From: Myoxocephalus aenaeus
Lineage: Eukaryota > Chordata > Actinopteri > Perciformes > Cottidae
Direction of reading: 5' to 3'
Assembly (NCBI GenBank): GCA_038501785.1
Contig: JBAMJR010000031.1
Location: 14,499,501 to 14,563,500, forward strand
DNA length: 64,000 nt
Part shown: piece by piece, positions 43,289 to 61,409 of the stretch
How the letters are laid out: each line of letters starts with the position of its first letter
Position numbering within the stretch: position 1 is the first letter of the stretch
Program-made: the position numbers and the translations under genes
Notes under the pieces: generated by a model
Databases searched by the model: none
Told to the model about the DNA's origin: nothing
What the model saw: the letters and a program-made list of their open reading frames with translations, nothing else

Positions 43289-44584
43289 TCAAAACAAACT
43301 GCAGCAGCGTCACATGAGAGGTTAATGTTACACCAAGATGCGGCGCGTCTGGTAAACAAAGAGATCACGTTAAATATCCCTGAGCTGTTCATGTGGATCA
43401 CTGCTGTTTCACCAGGTTTAAATCTGTGATACTGTAAGAAACACCATCTGTTGCACAGGCAGGCATGTGGTTTGGGTTACTTTGTTTAATCAGTAGAAGT
43501 AGAAGAGCTGGATGTGGAACAAGAACAGTGTCAGGCCAACTTTATGTGATCCACAGAAAGCCAACGCTCCAATAGAAAACACGTGAACACTATCGAACGC
43601 ATAAGATGTCAACGACAATGAAAGCAGAGACGGTCATTATTATATAGCCTTTAAAATCCAACAAGACAATTGGACATCCAAGTTTGCTGGGATTTCTTTT
43701 TAATAAGTAACGGAGGTAGAGTATTCTCAAAGACTAACCCACTCAAGGTTGAATCCTTACAATACTCGATATTTTGGGCCACTTCACAAGTTGTGAACCA
43801 GCACATCATTAATCTTTTAAGTTAATATAGTTAACGTTTTTATTTGCACATCCAGCAGTTACAGGTCAAATTCATCTGTGTCGGGTTTCTGGCCGTTACA
43901 CATGATGCATGATGCGACACACAATACTCGCCTGCGAATATTTTACATAAGAACTATCGAACCTGCACCAATAACTTCCTCTAGGACCAACTGATGATCT
44001 GTTGACCCCGAGCAGTCTGTCTGACTTAAAGTTTAAACTACTGTCAGCTGTTTTACTGAGTTTCCTTTTAGCGAAATGCTGCGAGTGAATTTGAGTTCCC
44101 TCTGGTTAACAGTTACACACGTATGTATGAGGCTTTTATTGTGAAAGGACAGAAGGAACGGATCTGGTCTGCACTGCTTTTGTCAAGATTGATAGTAGGA
44201 AGGAAGTTTGCGGTCTAAGTTCGGACTTCTGATCCTCCGTGTTGTTGTTCACTTTATAAAAATCTTCGTTCCACACAACGTAATAAAAACATTTGCAGCG
44301 TAATGTTCACAATCTGTGTAAACAACCTGTTGTCACTCCCAAAAAAAAAAAATACCGACGGTCGGTCAGGGGCCCCTCAGCCTCGGAAATCGACGCACGG
44401 AGGCCCCCTTTTATCGTCTGTACGCGACGCACCGGTCCTTCAACTCACTCCAGTGTAATCCCTCCTGCGGCATTAGTGGTAGTAAGAGCACGTAGTAGGA
44501 AGTGCGTGGTGTTGAACGTGTCAAACAAAACTACAAGTTAACGTTGACGTCACCCGACTCGTTTGTTACTCACTACTGACGTGA
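43288..44584. other. spacer, nothing recognised
   Basis: No supported exon or named repeat. Confidence 0.4.
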
Positions 44585-44710
44585 GTCGTTCATATCGTCC
44601 ACCATGCTCTTTTCCTAAAACAAACTAAGTGGTTTAGTTGTCTGAACATAACTTCCTGTGAAGACGGAAGTTTATTTTGAAAGGACACTATGGCTGTAAA
44701 GGAGCGTATA
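44585..44710 (-). repeat. R450 repeat, middle fragment
   Basis: The minus strand reads GTGTCAATATACGCTCC, TTTCAAAATAAACTTCCG, TCTTCACAGGAAG, TTATGTTCAGACAACTAAAC. Confidence 0.7.
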
Positions 44711-46170
44711 TTGACACGCTTAGGGGTACATAGTGGGAGTGAGAATGTGTTGGTGTGAAAAAAACTCCTGACAAAAACAACAACTTTTTCTTTAAGTGTG
44801 TGAATTAATCGCACAAACAAACCAAAAAACGCTCCCTGTGAGTAAAGGCCTTAAGAAACGAAAGGCCAATATTCACTCTTCTTCTTTTAGCTCTGTTTTG
44901 ACCTCCACCTCCTGAGGGAAACATCTGGCTCTTCATCTGCTAAACGCTGCTCGATATTCACTTCACGATATCCAGTATTTTTACCAAAACAGTAGAGTTG
45001 TAGGCCAGAAAACCGAAACAAAGTTTCTATAAAAGTTCTGTAGAGCTGAGGGGAACTGCAGAGTCAGCAGTAATTCTCTGTGGGTCCATCACTACATGCA
45101 ACTACACAGGTAGTCATCTAATATTTTTTCAGGATATAAATCATGATTTCAGCACCTAGCTATTGATAAGCTCCGGGCTTTATAAACCAAGACTTTTAGA
45201 CTTAAAATGCTTGATTCCATGTAAAAATATATATTTTTTCACTCACCAAAAAAGTGATGTAAAGGTGCAACATAATGCTTTATGACATCACTGTTGGGTG
45301 GAGCAACACAGCTGTAATAAACTTAAACTACTTTACTTGTTTTCAAATGATTCCCGTGAGAGAAATTCAAGAAACAGCCTCTTCAGTGTCTCGTGAGAGA
45401 AATCCTAAATAAAATGCCTCATACGCGCGTTATTTCTTGCAACAAATATAAATTGTGAACGTGAGTTATATCACACTTCGGGAGAGTTAAAGTGCTCCGC
45501 AAAGACCAAAACAGAAGAGCATCCCAAACCAACGATGCAATTAAAACCACAGACGGTAAACACGCGAATCAATAACAAAGTGATTAGAACATAAAACACC
45601 GTCGATAAAATGCAGACAAGCAACGCCGCAGCCCTAAAACAATTCACCGTGAACCGATTTCAATGTTTTTCATGGCTTTTTTTCTTTTTTTCTTCTCCAA
45701 ACTGTTTCCTGTTTACCTCCAGAATTCAATCAGTTTAGTTTTCTCCCCCAAAACTGATTAGGATTATGCATTTAGGAAGCTTGGCTGCCGGAGCTTCACA
45801 GCTTCAAATCCTTGTTTAGACACAATCCTAATCAAGCAGAAAGCTGCCGGCCCCCCGGGGCCACGCAGACGGGAGGAGCAGGACGGGTTCTCAGAACGAT
45901 GCACGGACGCATTTTCTTTAAAAAATAAAAAGACAGTGGGGAGGAGTGGGAGATGGAGACGCCAACGATGGAGAATTAGGGACAATTTGGGCAAAGTTCG
46001 ATGGAAAAAGTGGCGAGACGGCGCGAGCGAGGGCAATTTGGCTCAGAAGCTAAATGGATTTATTTTGGAGAAAATTAGGAACATGGGACGATTTGAGAGG
46101 GAGATAAGAGGCTGAGAGCTGCATTGACAAAGACATTGTGTCAAACCTAGGGGAGGAGATCTGATGGTGT

Positions 46171-46201
<31 letters not shown>

Positions 46202-47706
46202 GTCTCTGCCACCTTGGTAGCAGAGTACATTATGGCTGTTTGGGCACATTAAGGGGCATTAGCTGGAGGAGCAGCTCTGAATAATGCATGGGCTTTATTT
46301 ATGAGCAGAGTGCATACGTCCTCTGAAGCGCACTGAAGCGCACACACGCACACACACACACACACACACGAGTCCTCCTTTTCAGTCACTTATACACGCT
46401 TTCCAAAATCACAAAATTTGCCGACCTGTCAAACTACATATGCTTATATCTGTGTGAGAAAGCATGTGTGTGCGTGTGCGTGTGTGTGTGCGTGTGTGTG
46501 TGTGTGTGTGTGAGCAGCCGAGTGTGTGACTAACAATATCTTTAAGACGCCTCCAAATTCCTACACGCCAAACATAAAAATGAAGCTGTACACGTTGGTG
46601 CGCTGAGCGTTCCTCAGGTCTAACAGCAGCCAGTGAGCCCATTAGCGTCTCACACACCAACACACACGCAGCCAGTGCACTTATCCTCATATTCAGATGA
46701 CTTCCGACAATCCCAAACTTTTAAGTGACATTTTCACGATTGGCTCGTCTCAGAGTTTTTTCACGGCGTGCTGAATTTTCCGGCAGTTTTGTTCCAAAAT
46801 GAGAAATCGTTCGACGTCTGCACTCAGGGAAATTACTGCAGGCATGAAAGGGAGAGTCGCATCATCAGCCGGGGATTGTTTTTAACGATAAAAAGCATGT
46901 AATAATGGCAGATTGATGAGGAAACTTTTGATACTTTTTGTTGAACCAAATATATACTTTTATTAACTCACAATATTTAAATAACATACCGTTTGAAGGG
47001 AGAAATATTCTACAGATTAATTATTGTATGTTTTATTTGATTAACTGCAAATAATTTACATCAGCTGCTGAATATTTTTTACTCTAAATATGTTCTACCT
47101 TCTGCAGGTATGATTTGAATTCATAACAGTGTGATTTTACAGCACAATCTGTCAACAATATGTTTGTATCTTTTATCTAAGGTTATTATCGTAAACTAAA
47201 ACTAAATAAGCTCTGAAAAATATTGTGAGTTAACTGAAAGTAAATAGAAACGATATGCTTCATGAAAAACTAAAACTAAGCTAAAAAGATACTGCCTGGT
47301 ATAGAATAGAATAGAATTTCAATACTTTAAAAAAAATCTTTTGATATAATAAATCTGTGAATTTCAGTTAACTCTTATGACATTGAGCCACAGAGATGCT
47401 TAAATGTGACCTTGACAAGATGGTTTCTCAGTAACTAATGTAATGCTGCAGGTTGATTTTCATTGTGTACCTGCACCTAATCTGAAACAAATGAATCAAG
47501 TTTTAAATAATGAGCCCGAACCATAAAAGAAAACCTCATGTTCCTTTAAGGTCTTTAATGACAGTCTTATTGAGGGATGTAGGGGTGCTTAAACAGTTGG
47601 GGCTGGACGGAGGCCATGGCTCTGCTGGTCAGTGTTAACTGTGTTTGAATCAGCCTGGCAGCCGCCAGCTCCATCAGGGTGAAGGTTCACTGTGACTTGA
47701 CAGAGA

Positions 47707-47738
<32 letters not shown>

Positions 47739-48149
47739 GCCGAGGCCGTCACAGCTCAGAGGCTCCGAGGTGACAGGAACTCCTGGTGGCTGCATGATGG
47801 GGAACCGGCACGACCACGCGGTTGTAATGTGTGTCGTTATGGCTCCGCCCCGCTTTTCTGGACGAGACCTGCAGGCGTGACCCTGACGACCAAACCCAAC
47901 TGTGACCACGTTCACAGTTCAACCCCAGAGAGAACCCAAATCGCCATTACATTCCTTACACTGGTCACCTCGTTTTCAGGGTGTAGCGACAGGTTGTGAA
48001 CGTTATTTCGGCGGCCTGTGTGTCTACAGTCAGCAAAACTTGATTAAATATTGAAGTATTGAAGCATACTCCAAACTGCCCTGACCCTGAAAGATTAGCA
48101 ATTTCTGTCGCAGTTTTTGAGCTACGATGAGGTGATAGCATGACTAAGT
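44711..48149. other. gene-free; candidate regulatory block and microsatellites
   Basis: 45740-46330 is unique-looking and contains CTGATTAGGATTATGCATTT and GAATAATGCATGGGCTTTAT (homeobox/POU-like words); conservation is untested. (GT)n with a G-run at 46165-46200. Mixed CA/GT tracts at 46330-46370 and 46465-46511. (CA)n at 47708-47737. No coding exon was recognised. Confidence 0.35.
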
Positions 48150-48740
48150 ATTACAACTATCCTCATACAACAGTCCACATGATATCTTACAAAAAAACGT
48201 ACACATTTTTTGTGCGTTTTCCTACAAAAACTATTTCCACTCGTTGCATGCAAACATTATTTTGAAAATACCGTAAACGTCGGGTTATAAGCCGCTACTG
48301 CCTTCGGTCAGTGTCCCCGACAGCTCCCCGCTGTAGCCAGCTGGGGCTCCTGCTAGCGCTCCGTCACTTCCCCGCTAACTTCCGCTAGCTCCCCGAAAAC
48401 CACCGAAGATAGCGGGACCAGGCTCGACACCCGACTTGGGCAGAGGGGACGCGGGCAGTAGCAGCAGCAGCGGGCAGTAGCAGCAGAAGCGCTATCTAGC
48501 AGCTAGTAGCAATGCTAGCTAGCAGCACTAGTAGCATTGGAGCGGCTTGTAACCCAACGTTTACGGTAAACTTCTATCTTCTCTAACTACTTATGTTTAG
48601 GAATTACTTATTGTGATATACTTGGTTCGGTTTCGGAAAAGTTTGTGGTTGTGGTTATTATAACTATGGAAGTGACAATACTTTATTACGGAAGTTATGT
48701 GACGAATAAATCCACAATAACTTTGAACGACACCCTTTTC
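48150..48740 (+). repeat. R450 repeat split by a MITE
   Basis: TATCCTCATACAACAGTCC, ATGATATCTTACAAAA and TTTTCCTACAAAA before the MITE; AAACTTCTATCTTC and TTATGTGACGAATAAATCC after it. Confidence 0.72.
48271..48566. mobile_element. 296-bp foldback MITE with TA duplication, copy B
   Basis: Ends CCGTAAACGTCGGGTTATAA and its inverse (TTGTAACCCAACGTTTACGG), flanked by TA at 48269-48270 and 48567-48568. Removing the element and one TA gives TTTGAAAATAAACTTC, the uninterrupted R450 sequence seen in other copies. The interior is rich in GCTAGC and CAGTAGCAGC. Confidence 0.9.
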
Positions 48741-48850
48741 CTAAACCTCAAAGTGGTGTTGTTGCCTGAACCTTACTTCCTGTAAAGACGGACTTTTAAT
48801 TTGAAAAGGAGCGGTAAAATTGACACAGCATCACTGAGATGTGCAAAACT
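48725..48850 (-). repeat. R450 repeat, inverted neighbour copy
   Basis: The minus strand reads GTGTCAATTTTACCGCTCC, TTTTCAAATTAAAAGTCCG, TCTTTACAGGAAGTAAGG, TTCAGGCAAC. Adjacent to, and opposite in orientation to, the copy at 48150-48740. Confidence 0.7.
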
Positions 48851-54046
<5,196 letters not shown>

Positions 54047-54260
54047 TCAAAGGTTCAGTGTGTAGGATTTGGGGGATGGAACGCAATATAATATTCCACG
54101 TATGTTTTCTTAGTTATCATCACCTGAAAATAAGAATTAGTTTCCTTGGAACAAGCCGTTTATCAACACACGGCGTCAGATGAGAAAATGCTCGCGCGTG
54201 CTGTTCGAGAGGTCGTGAACAAACCTTTTTTTGTTGTTGTCAGGCCATCCTGCAAACATG
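54047..54260. mobile_element. MITE-like interspersed repeat
   Basis: GGTTCAGTGTGTAGGATTTG, then ATCACCTGAAAATAAGAATT and CAAGCCGTTTATC, a block order known from many fish loci. The ends were not determined. Confidence 0.5.
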
Positions 54261-56684
54261 TTGCATATTTGGAGGGCTTGTGGGTTCAAGAGTATCCCCG
54301 TGTGTCAGTATTTCACCAGTGCACACGGTGGTGTTACGACTCCCCATGCATGCTTTGGCTGGAAGAGAGCGAAGGAGAAAGGAAAAGGCTCTTGTCAGGA
54401 CCGACCTCCGGTTTTTCTTCTTCTTTTACGTATTCCTCTTGACTCTGGATCTCAGTAATAAAAAAGATAAAATCTTCCACTCATGTGGATAACTAAGAAT
54501 AACTCTCCCTAGGCACCGGTACCTGGCGCAGGGCGCCTCGAACCGCTCGCACAGAGAGACGGAGTGCCGGGAAAAGGTGAAACTCCTTGACGTCAATCGA
54601 GTCTTTTCCCCTCTCATCCACGTCTCTTTCATCTTATCTATGAACGTTTGAAAGAGCTGGCAGCAGATAGGAAGCATTCTTGGGCTTAAAAAACGGCGAA
54701 AACTGGACTTGAGTACTTTTTTTTTCTGTACTCGTACATCATCAAACAACCTAAACCACCCTCCAAATCCTCGCTGATCTTTGTCCTCCATCTTCTCTGC
54801 GCAACGACTGAGGCACACAGGGATCGGACAGATTTGGATGCCTGATAGATTCCCGTCTCTCTCAGATGGCTTCATCTATTTCGATTACAGACCCCCCCCT
54901 CCGAGTGTTGGCCATCTTCTCTCCAGGCGGGTAATGGGGACGGAATGGGAAACAGGACCGGCCTTTTTTATACATCTCGGTTTTCACACTGAAAGGCAAT
55001 CGCGTCCCGCGGATGTGATGTGCGCGTGTGCCGTGACCGGCGGAGACAAACAGAAAACCGAGAGAGGTAAAGTAAAGAAAGACAAATGGCCGAGGAAATG
55101 AAGGCGAGAGCCGGCAAATAGGAGGAAAGGCGAAAAGGAGTGCAGAGAGCGAAAGAGAGATGGATGACAGGGGGGGGAGAAAGGAAGGAGGACAGAGAGA
55201 GTTTTATCTGACTCTCACAGCCTCAGTGATATGACAGGCTTGGCAATCCAGAGCGTTTCACTATGCCACCCCCTACCAGGGACAATCTTCCTTGCTGCCT
55301 TACACACACACACACCCCCACACACACACACACACACACACACACCCCGCCTCCCTGCCACTCTCCGTCTCTCCGTAAAGGATAATCCTTCCACCCCACC
55401 CACCCCCCTAAATACCATCGCTCAGTAAAAAGATATTTCCAAGGGCCTGGATCGGAGGCAGTCGCATGCTGCGTGGCTCCCACAAAAGGCAAAGGCACTA
55501 TGCAGATGACACGACACACACACACACACACACACACCAAAACTTATAAGATACACAGACTCCCCCAATAGGCACAGCATCTGCCTTTCACAGATAATTA
55601 CAATCCCCCCCTCCCCACTCTGTTTCTTCTTCCCCTCTTCTCCCCATCTCCATCTCCTCCAGCGTGGATAGATACTTGTGTTTGTCAATATGGAGAATGC
55701 ACGCATCATTGACAAATCCTGGCATTGTTGTTGTTTGTCGTCCCTATCCACGCTGGCTAATGAGAATCACAAGGAGCGATGAGCGGACTCTCGGTGACTC
55801 CTGTGAGCCTCATTGAGCAGCTCATAGGCTAACAAAGAGCTCATGCTGGTGATAGAGATGAGCTGTGTGCAGACCAGTCAAAGTCCTGTGTGATAAGAGG
55901 AGAAAATGGATTAAAACATATGATACAGACAGACAGCAATACACGGACAAAGAAGTTAAACTAAAGAGAAATGACTCAAGTGTTTGCTTTAGAATATGTA
56001 TTTCCCCAATTAACAAAGTACATTTCAATGGGTATTGAGTGAAGGGGATGAATATATTGTAAAATAAGTGTGTCGTCGTGTTTTAAGACTAAACAGCAGA
56101 TGGTAAGACTACTAGTTAAAGAACAAAGAAAAGCTTTTGAATCCAATCTATTTCAGAGTGAAGTGAAGGAAGTCATACAGAAGGCTTATTTATCTCCCAG
56201 AAAATGTTTCGAGTGAAATTGTAGTGACTTAAAGCAAAGGCCACTTTTGACATGTAAATGGAGCTGTTTCCCGTTTCTCAACCCAATCCTGTGTCATTTA
56301 CAATTCGTCAAGATTAAAAGTTCATTCCCTCACAAAGATGTCAGGGCAGGAAAGGTGCGCTTGTGTTTTATTTATGAGCCGCTAAGAGGCCGCTGCAGGG
56401 CATCCCCATTAGCACGGTGCCAGGGTTTGTTAGCGCATCCCCATTGAACAGGGATTCAAACGACGAGTCGGGAGCCGGCTGGGGGGAAACGGAGAACAAA
56501 AAGGTGAGGGTTGAAGAGGACAAGGAAAGGTGAGAGGGAGGGGGGGAGGAGGGGGGGGGGGAGAGGAGGGGGAGGCCACGAGGCGAGTTGGAAGCGACGC
56601 GGTTTGACAGCAGGGGAGAATTCCAGCTTACAGGAGTCACAAGGGACTCAGCTACCACTTAACACAAGGCATGTGTCTCGCTGT

Positions 56685-56750
<66 letters not shown>

Positions 56751-59700
56751 CTACACACACACACACACACGCTGATTGGCACCAGCCCACAGTTTGCCAC
56801 ATCAGAGTGCAGATGCTCTGACTCCGCCGTACTTTCTGCTCAGCTAATGTACGTGAGGTCGAGTTCATACACAGGACATGTGTTCAAATGACATAATTGA
56901 CTTAAAGATATATCATTACAGTATTACAGTATCATGGCAGGCCGTGAAATAGTCACAAAATGCAATCTATGGGTTTTGTGTCAAAGGAACACAAACTGTT
57001 GTTTTCATTTCGCTCGGCACGAAAATGATTACGATGGAAAGTCAATGAGGAGACTTATTTGTGGTGGACACACAAATTAAATGAAGAGAAAAAAGAAATA
57101 AAACTTTGCCTCAAAGCGTAAATGCAAAACACATGCAGCATACAAATCTAATTACTAGGAGACAGGATTGCTCTGAGGGGCGGAAAAAAACTAAAAAACA
57201 TCTGAATAAACAGCCTGGTGTTTGTAGTCATACTGTACAATACAGTCATGGGAGACTGCAACACTCAAACATATTGTTCAAACTTAAGAAACATATTGTT
57301 TCCAATGCAAACTGTGCAAAGTCTGATCTAATCTAAGCATTGCACAAAACCAGAAACGCATTCTCCATTTATTTATTTTTAAGTTAAACAACTATATGGG
57401 TTTCATCTCTTTTTTTTCAAACTGGGAGACTATATTGTTTTTTGCATTTTTCAAGGGATGGCAATGCCAGGTCATTTATCAAAACAAACCTCTTGATTAG
57501 GTTTAGTTTTTGTATCACCTTGGAGTGGGAGACTTCACGTCGAATGCGGCCTCTAAATGCTCCACAATGACTTTGCAGTGGAAGGTCAAAGGGGATAAAA
57601 CAACCTTCAGCTTTTTGTTCATTATAAAATACGGGAAGCTAGCTTTGATTTTATAAATATTAAATCCCCCAAGAAATATGACGACCTTCAAAACAGACAA
57701 AACGAAGGAGCTTTTAATCTTCTTGTGGTATAAACTTGTGTCATGAAGGTGTCCATGGATTTGCACTTTAATTGATCCCACACATGTTTCTACCATCAAC
57801 ATGGTCACAGAAGACTGTGGTAGATATTTGAATGAATCTGCACAAGCTTGTCCTCGCTGCAACACTGTAGTGATCACACACAACACCCATAACACCTATG
57901 CACCAACAGACCACACACACACACCTTTACATTGACCCCCCCCCACACACACACACACACACACATCCACACACACACACACACACACATCCACACTCAA
58001 CGAGGGATGGCAAAGGCAAAATTGCAACATCAATGACGACAATGTCGCCAAGCCAGGGGATAGCGCAGAAGGTCGGGGGTGCACCGACACTCCCTGAAGG
58101 TGCAATTAGTGCTCCACTGCAGGAACAACGCTAGACCGGGTTCCTCCCCTGAACCAGAACATTGTAACACTAATTAATAACTCAGTCGCATCAGGGTGGC
58201 TTCAACACAACAACAACAACAACAACAACGTAAGGAAAACCAGAAGAACGAGAGGAAGGGTTAAACAACTGTGTGCTGTGTGAAAGAAATCCTCAGTTAA
58301 AGTTTTTAAATCACTGAGCTATTTAATTTTTACATTGGTCGTGTATTATCTTATCTAACTGCCCTCACGAGGACAAAAAAACTGCTAAAATGCAGTTTAA
58401 TAACATTTAAAAATGGGTGGGGGAAAGCCAACGTACAAATCTATCTCCCTCCAAAGAAGCTTTAAAGGACCAGAATGCATTGCAGCAACAGTGTTTGCTA
58501 ACAAGTGAAACCTGACATAAACTAATTATCAGCTTCAGATGTATGGTAACTCCCAACAAAGTTTCTGCAGCTCTTTTTTATTTTGGTGCTGTCAGAAATT
58601 CACTGTATTTTGAAAGGTTTTTCACCCACTTGGCTGCTCGTAAATACGGCCACAAAGGATGCGCCGCTGCTGCCATCGTTAGTGTGATTAGTTACACCTG
58701 TGATATTGATGTGAGTCAAAAAAGTCCAGACCTTCAGCTGAATGCAACACACGGTAACGCTCAGAGCAAGGGAAAGACAATTTGGAAAATTGGAAATCAC
58801 CCCCAAAAAATTAAAATAAAATTTGCAAATTACAACTCTGTGGGATTCTTCAGCGCTCATTGCGGTGCTGCTCATTATGTCCCGTTGATCAGTAAAGCTC
58901 GGTAAAGTGTGGACAACACTGTGACCGCGTGTACAAAGCTCCTGCAGAAATACAACAACAACAACAACAGCTCTTTTTTCTCGAAATAAAAAGCTCTGTT
59001 TCACGCTATTAATCATTAAATCACAGTCACCGCAGGGAGAGCTGCGAAGAACAAGTCTGCTCCGTGGTTGGAGCAGCTGATCAGTTCTGTTCCAACACAT
59101 GGTGGTCGACGTGCCTTGCTCAAGGGCAGGCGTATCGCTCTTCACTGTCACTTTATAAATGTATATTTGAACATGTGTGCCCTGAAACGAGGTTGGCCAT
59201 GTTTCTTGTATTGTATCTGATGTTGAGCTGAGCTTTTGAAGGAGGATCAGCTGATTCTTTAAATGCATGTTTTCTTACACCTAAACATTTTTGGAAACCT
59301 CCCAAAATATAGAGTAAACCAAACTGCTCGAGACATATTGCAGCAACTCTACGTCTCTACTGTGAAAACAATGAACTCAGAGGGGTGCCGGTGCTCCTTG
59401 GGGACTTCACTTTCAATGCATCTCCTCCTCTCTCCTCCGTGCTTTAGATGTAGATTAATATTTCAATATCTTCTGGCCATAATCACATCACACATACCTT
59501 ATGTATTCTGGGCTGAAACCGCCAAGGCTCAGGCTGGGACTTTGTAAAATGGCACATTCGAGTGCAGAGCCATGTGAGAACATGAAGCAGTGGAGCAACG
59601 ACACTCCATTATTCATACCAAACTACTTTTATTGATATGTATTGATACAGATTGTCATCTTCGATATATCTGAATCTGTTATAGTTCTTCTGGCGCACTC

Positions 59701-59762
59701 TGGTGAAACATCATTATATTCCACTCTGTTATGTGGATGAATCAGCGAGCCACGGCCTCTTA
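54261..59762. other. gene-free; candidate regulatory blocks and microsatellites
   Basis: 55640-55880 and 56220-56460 are unique-looking stretches with TAAT and TTTATTTATGAG words and could be regulatory; untested. (CA)n at 55303-55344, 55515-55537, 56685-56770 and 57940-57990. G-run/(GGA) mix at 56525-56570. (CAA)n at 58206-58229 and 58950-58970. The frames at 57515-57895 and 58543-59268 lack recognised motifs. Confidence 0.4.
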
Positions 59763-60109
59763 CAGTTTTTTTCGATTGCTAAACGACAGTGGGCACAACC
59801 TGGAGTCACATGTGCAAAACTCTAACTACAGTCTGCACAGCAGCAGTTCATGTGGACCAAACTCTAGTTCGTTTTTCATTGCTTGAACACAGTTTTCAAA
59901 ACTCTACACACTCATCCCATGACTTTAACCACAACCTGCACAACACTGTGGATTTACAGCACTTTGTTCAAATGCTAACACACTGCTGTCAAAACTGTGA
60001 ACCACACATTCAAAACGGAATAGATTTCAGCCTTGTGCCTTTCAAACACTGCTGATTGCAATTTCAGCTGAAAGGCTAAGCAGGTGTCTTGTTTTAGACT
60101 TGTTAGTGA

Positions 60110-60150
<41 letters not shown>

Positions 60151-60385
60151 CTCTCAGTGTGTTCTGAGTGACAGTGTGTGTTATCTCAGTGAGGGTTGTG
60201 CATAGTGTTTGGCTGCACTGAGCGTGTTTTGAGCCATGTGTTAAGAGTTGTGTTGCTTGGAATGAGTTTTGCAGGTGATGTGAACTGTTTAGCTCAGGTG
60301 ACTGTTGGTAGTGCAGACTGTAGTTAGAGTTTTGCACATGTGACTCCAGTTGTGCCCACTGTCGTTTAGCAATCGAAAAAAACTG
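59763..60385. mobile_element. 623-bp Tc1/mariner-type MITE with long inverted ends
   Basis: The first about 75 bp (CAGTTTTTTTCGATTGCTAA, then GTGGGCACAACCTGGAGTCA) recur as an inverse complement at the right end. TA flanks both ends (59761-59762, 60386-60387). The interior has TGCAAAACTCTAACTACAG-type repeats and a (CA)n(TA)n tract at 60111-60150. No transposase. Confidence 0.9.
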
Positions 60386-60489
60386 TAATAAAAATATTTT
60401 CTGTGGAATGGAACAAGTAACCCAAAAAAGTGCTCATGCTCTAGGAAATATGAGCCGATGCAGAATACGTACGATTTTTCATCTAGTTT

Positions 60490-60712
60490 CTTCTTCGTTT
60501 TTTTTTGGGGGTTGTTACGTGACCAATAAATCAACTTTGAACAGCGGCCTCCTGGCTTTGACACATTCACCTCCACTCCCACCCGCCCTGAGGTTGTTGT
60601 TTTTTGCCGCCTTTATACTCCTGGTTCAATCTTACATACAAATTAATTTAGTAGGATATCTCCTAATTACAGCGTGTTGATTTTCCAAGGTATTGCAAGA
60701 ACGCCGTGTGAA
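60490..60712 (+). repeat. R450 repeat, right half
   Basis: GTTACGTGACCAATAAATCA, GAACAGCGGCCTCCTGG, TCTTACATACAAATTAATTT, TAGGATATCTCCTAATTACA, GAACGCCGTGTGAATG. Confidence 0.65.
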
Positions 60713-61259
60713 TGTATAGCTGTTAAAATGATTAGTTGTCATGTGCTTGCTTGCGACACATTTTGCTTTTAATAGTATGTGGTAATTTGAGCCATTTATC
60801 TATATTATTAGTAGTTTTGTGTCTTTACTGATTGTAATTTGATTGCTGCTTTTTTATATGTAAAAATCTGCTTTCTTTTTTTCTTTTGAACCTTGGCATA
60901 CATGACTGTATCAGTGTTTTAATTGAAAAAAAATTGTTAAGAAGAAGATCAGCAACTGCAATGGCAGAAGCTAATGAGGATCCAATCCAATCAACAAATA
61001 CACACATTTCTGACTATAATAGTCAGAGACTGAAGACAACATATTCATTTCCTTCTTTGTTGTTGCTGTTGTCTGACACTTCCGTTTCCTCGTTTTAAGA
61101 GCTGCAGTCTTAATATGTTGTAAAATGTACTAATGTGTTGCAATAAACGTTATTGTTTATCAGCAGCATTTATCCCTTTTCTACTTTGTATTTAAAAGAA
61201 GAAAGGGGTACAGTGAGATAGCAAAAGTGGACAATAACCATATATTCTTGCCTTCATAG
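60713..61259. other. spacer upstream of the sulfotransferase
   Basis: AT-rich. No coding. Ends with a pyrimidine-rich acceptor-like site (TTGCCTTCATAG at 61259). Confidence 0.4.
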
Positions 61260-61368
61260 GTTGTCCAACTGAAGATCTTCCTCCAGAGGCCCCCTGCTGA
61301 CTGCTAACAAGCCCGACTCATTCACAGCTTCATGAGTGTGTGCACATAACCTCCACTCCACCTCTGTC

Positions 61369-61372
<4 letters not shown>

Positions 61373-61404
<32 letters not shown>
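61373..61404. repeat. (GT)n directly upstream of a start codon
   Basis: A pure 32-bp GT tract ends 5 bases before the ATG at 61410, inside the presumed 5' untranslated region. Confidence 0.95.
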
Positions 61405-61405
<1 letters not shown>

Positions 61406-61409
61406 CACC

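Noticed and set aside
57515..57895. 126-codon minus frame (ends VKSPTPR)
   Set aside because: No recognisable motif; sequence style suggests repeat-derived. Kept only as unassigned.
58600..59268. 222-codon minus frame
   Set aside because: Includes a (CAA)n-encoded Val run and no known domain; overlaps an equally open plus frame.
59789..60337. Frames on both strands inside the 623-bp MITE
   Set aside because: Products of the inverted termini and internal repeats of a non-coding MITE.
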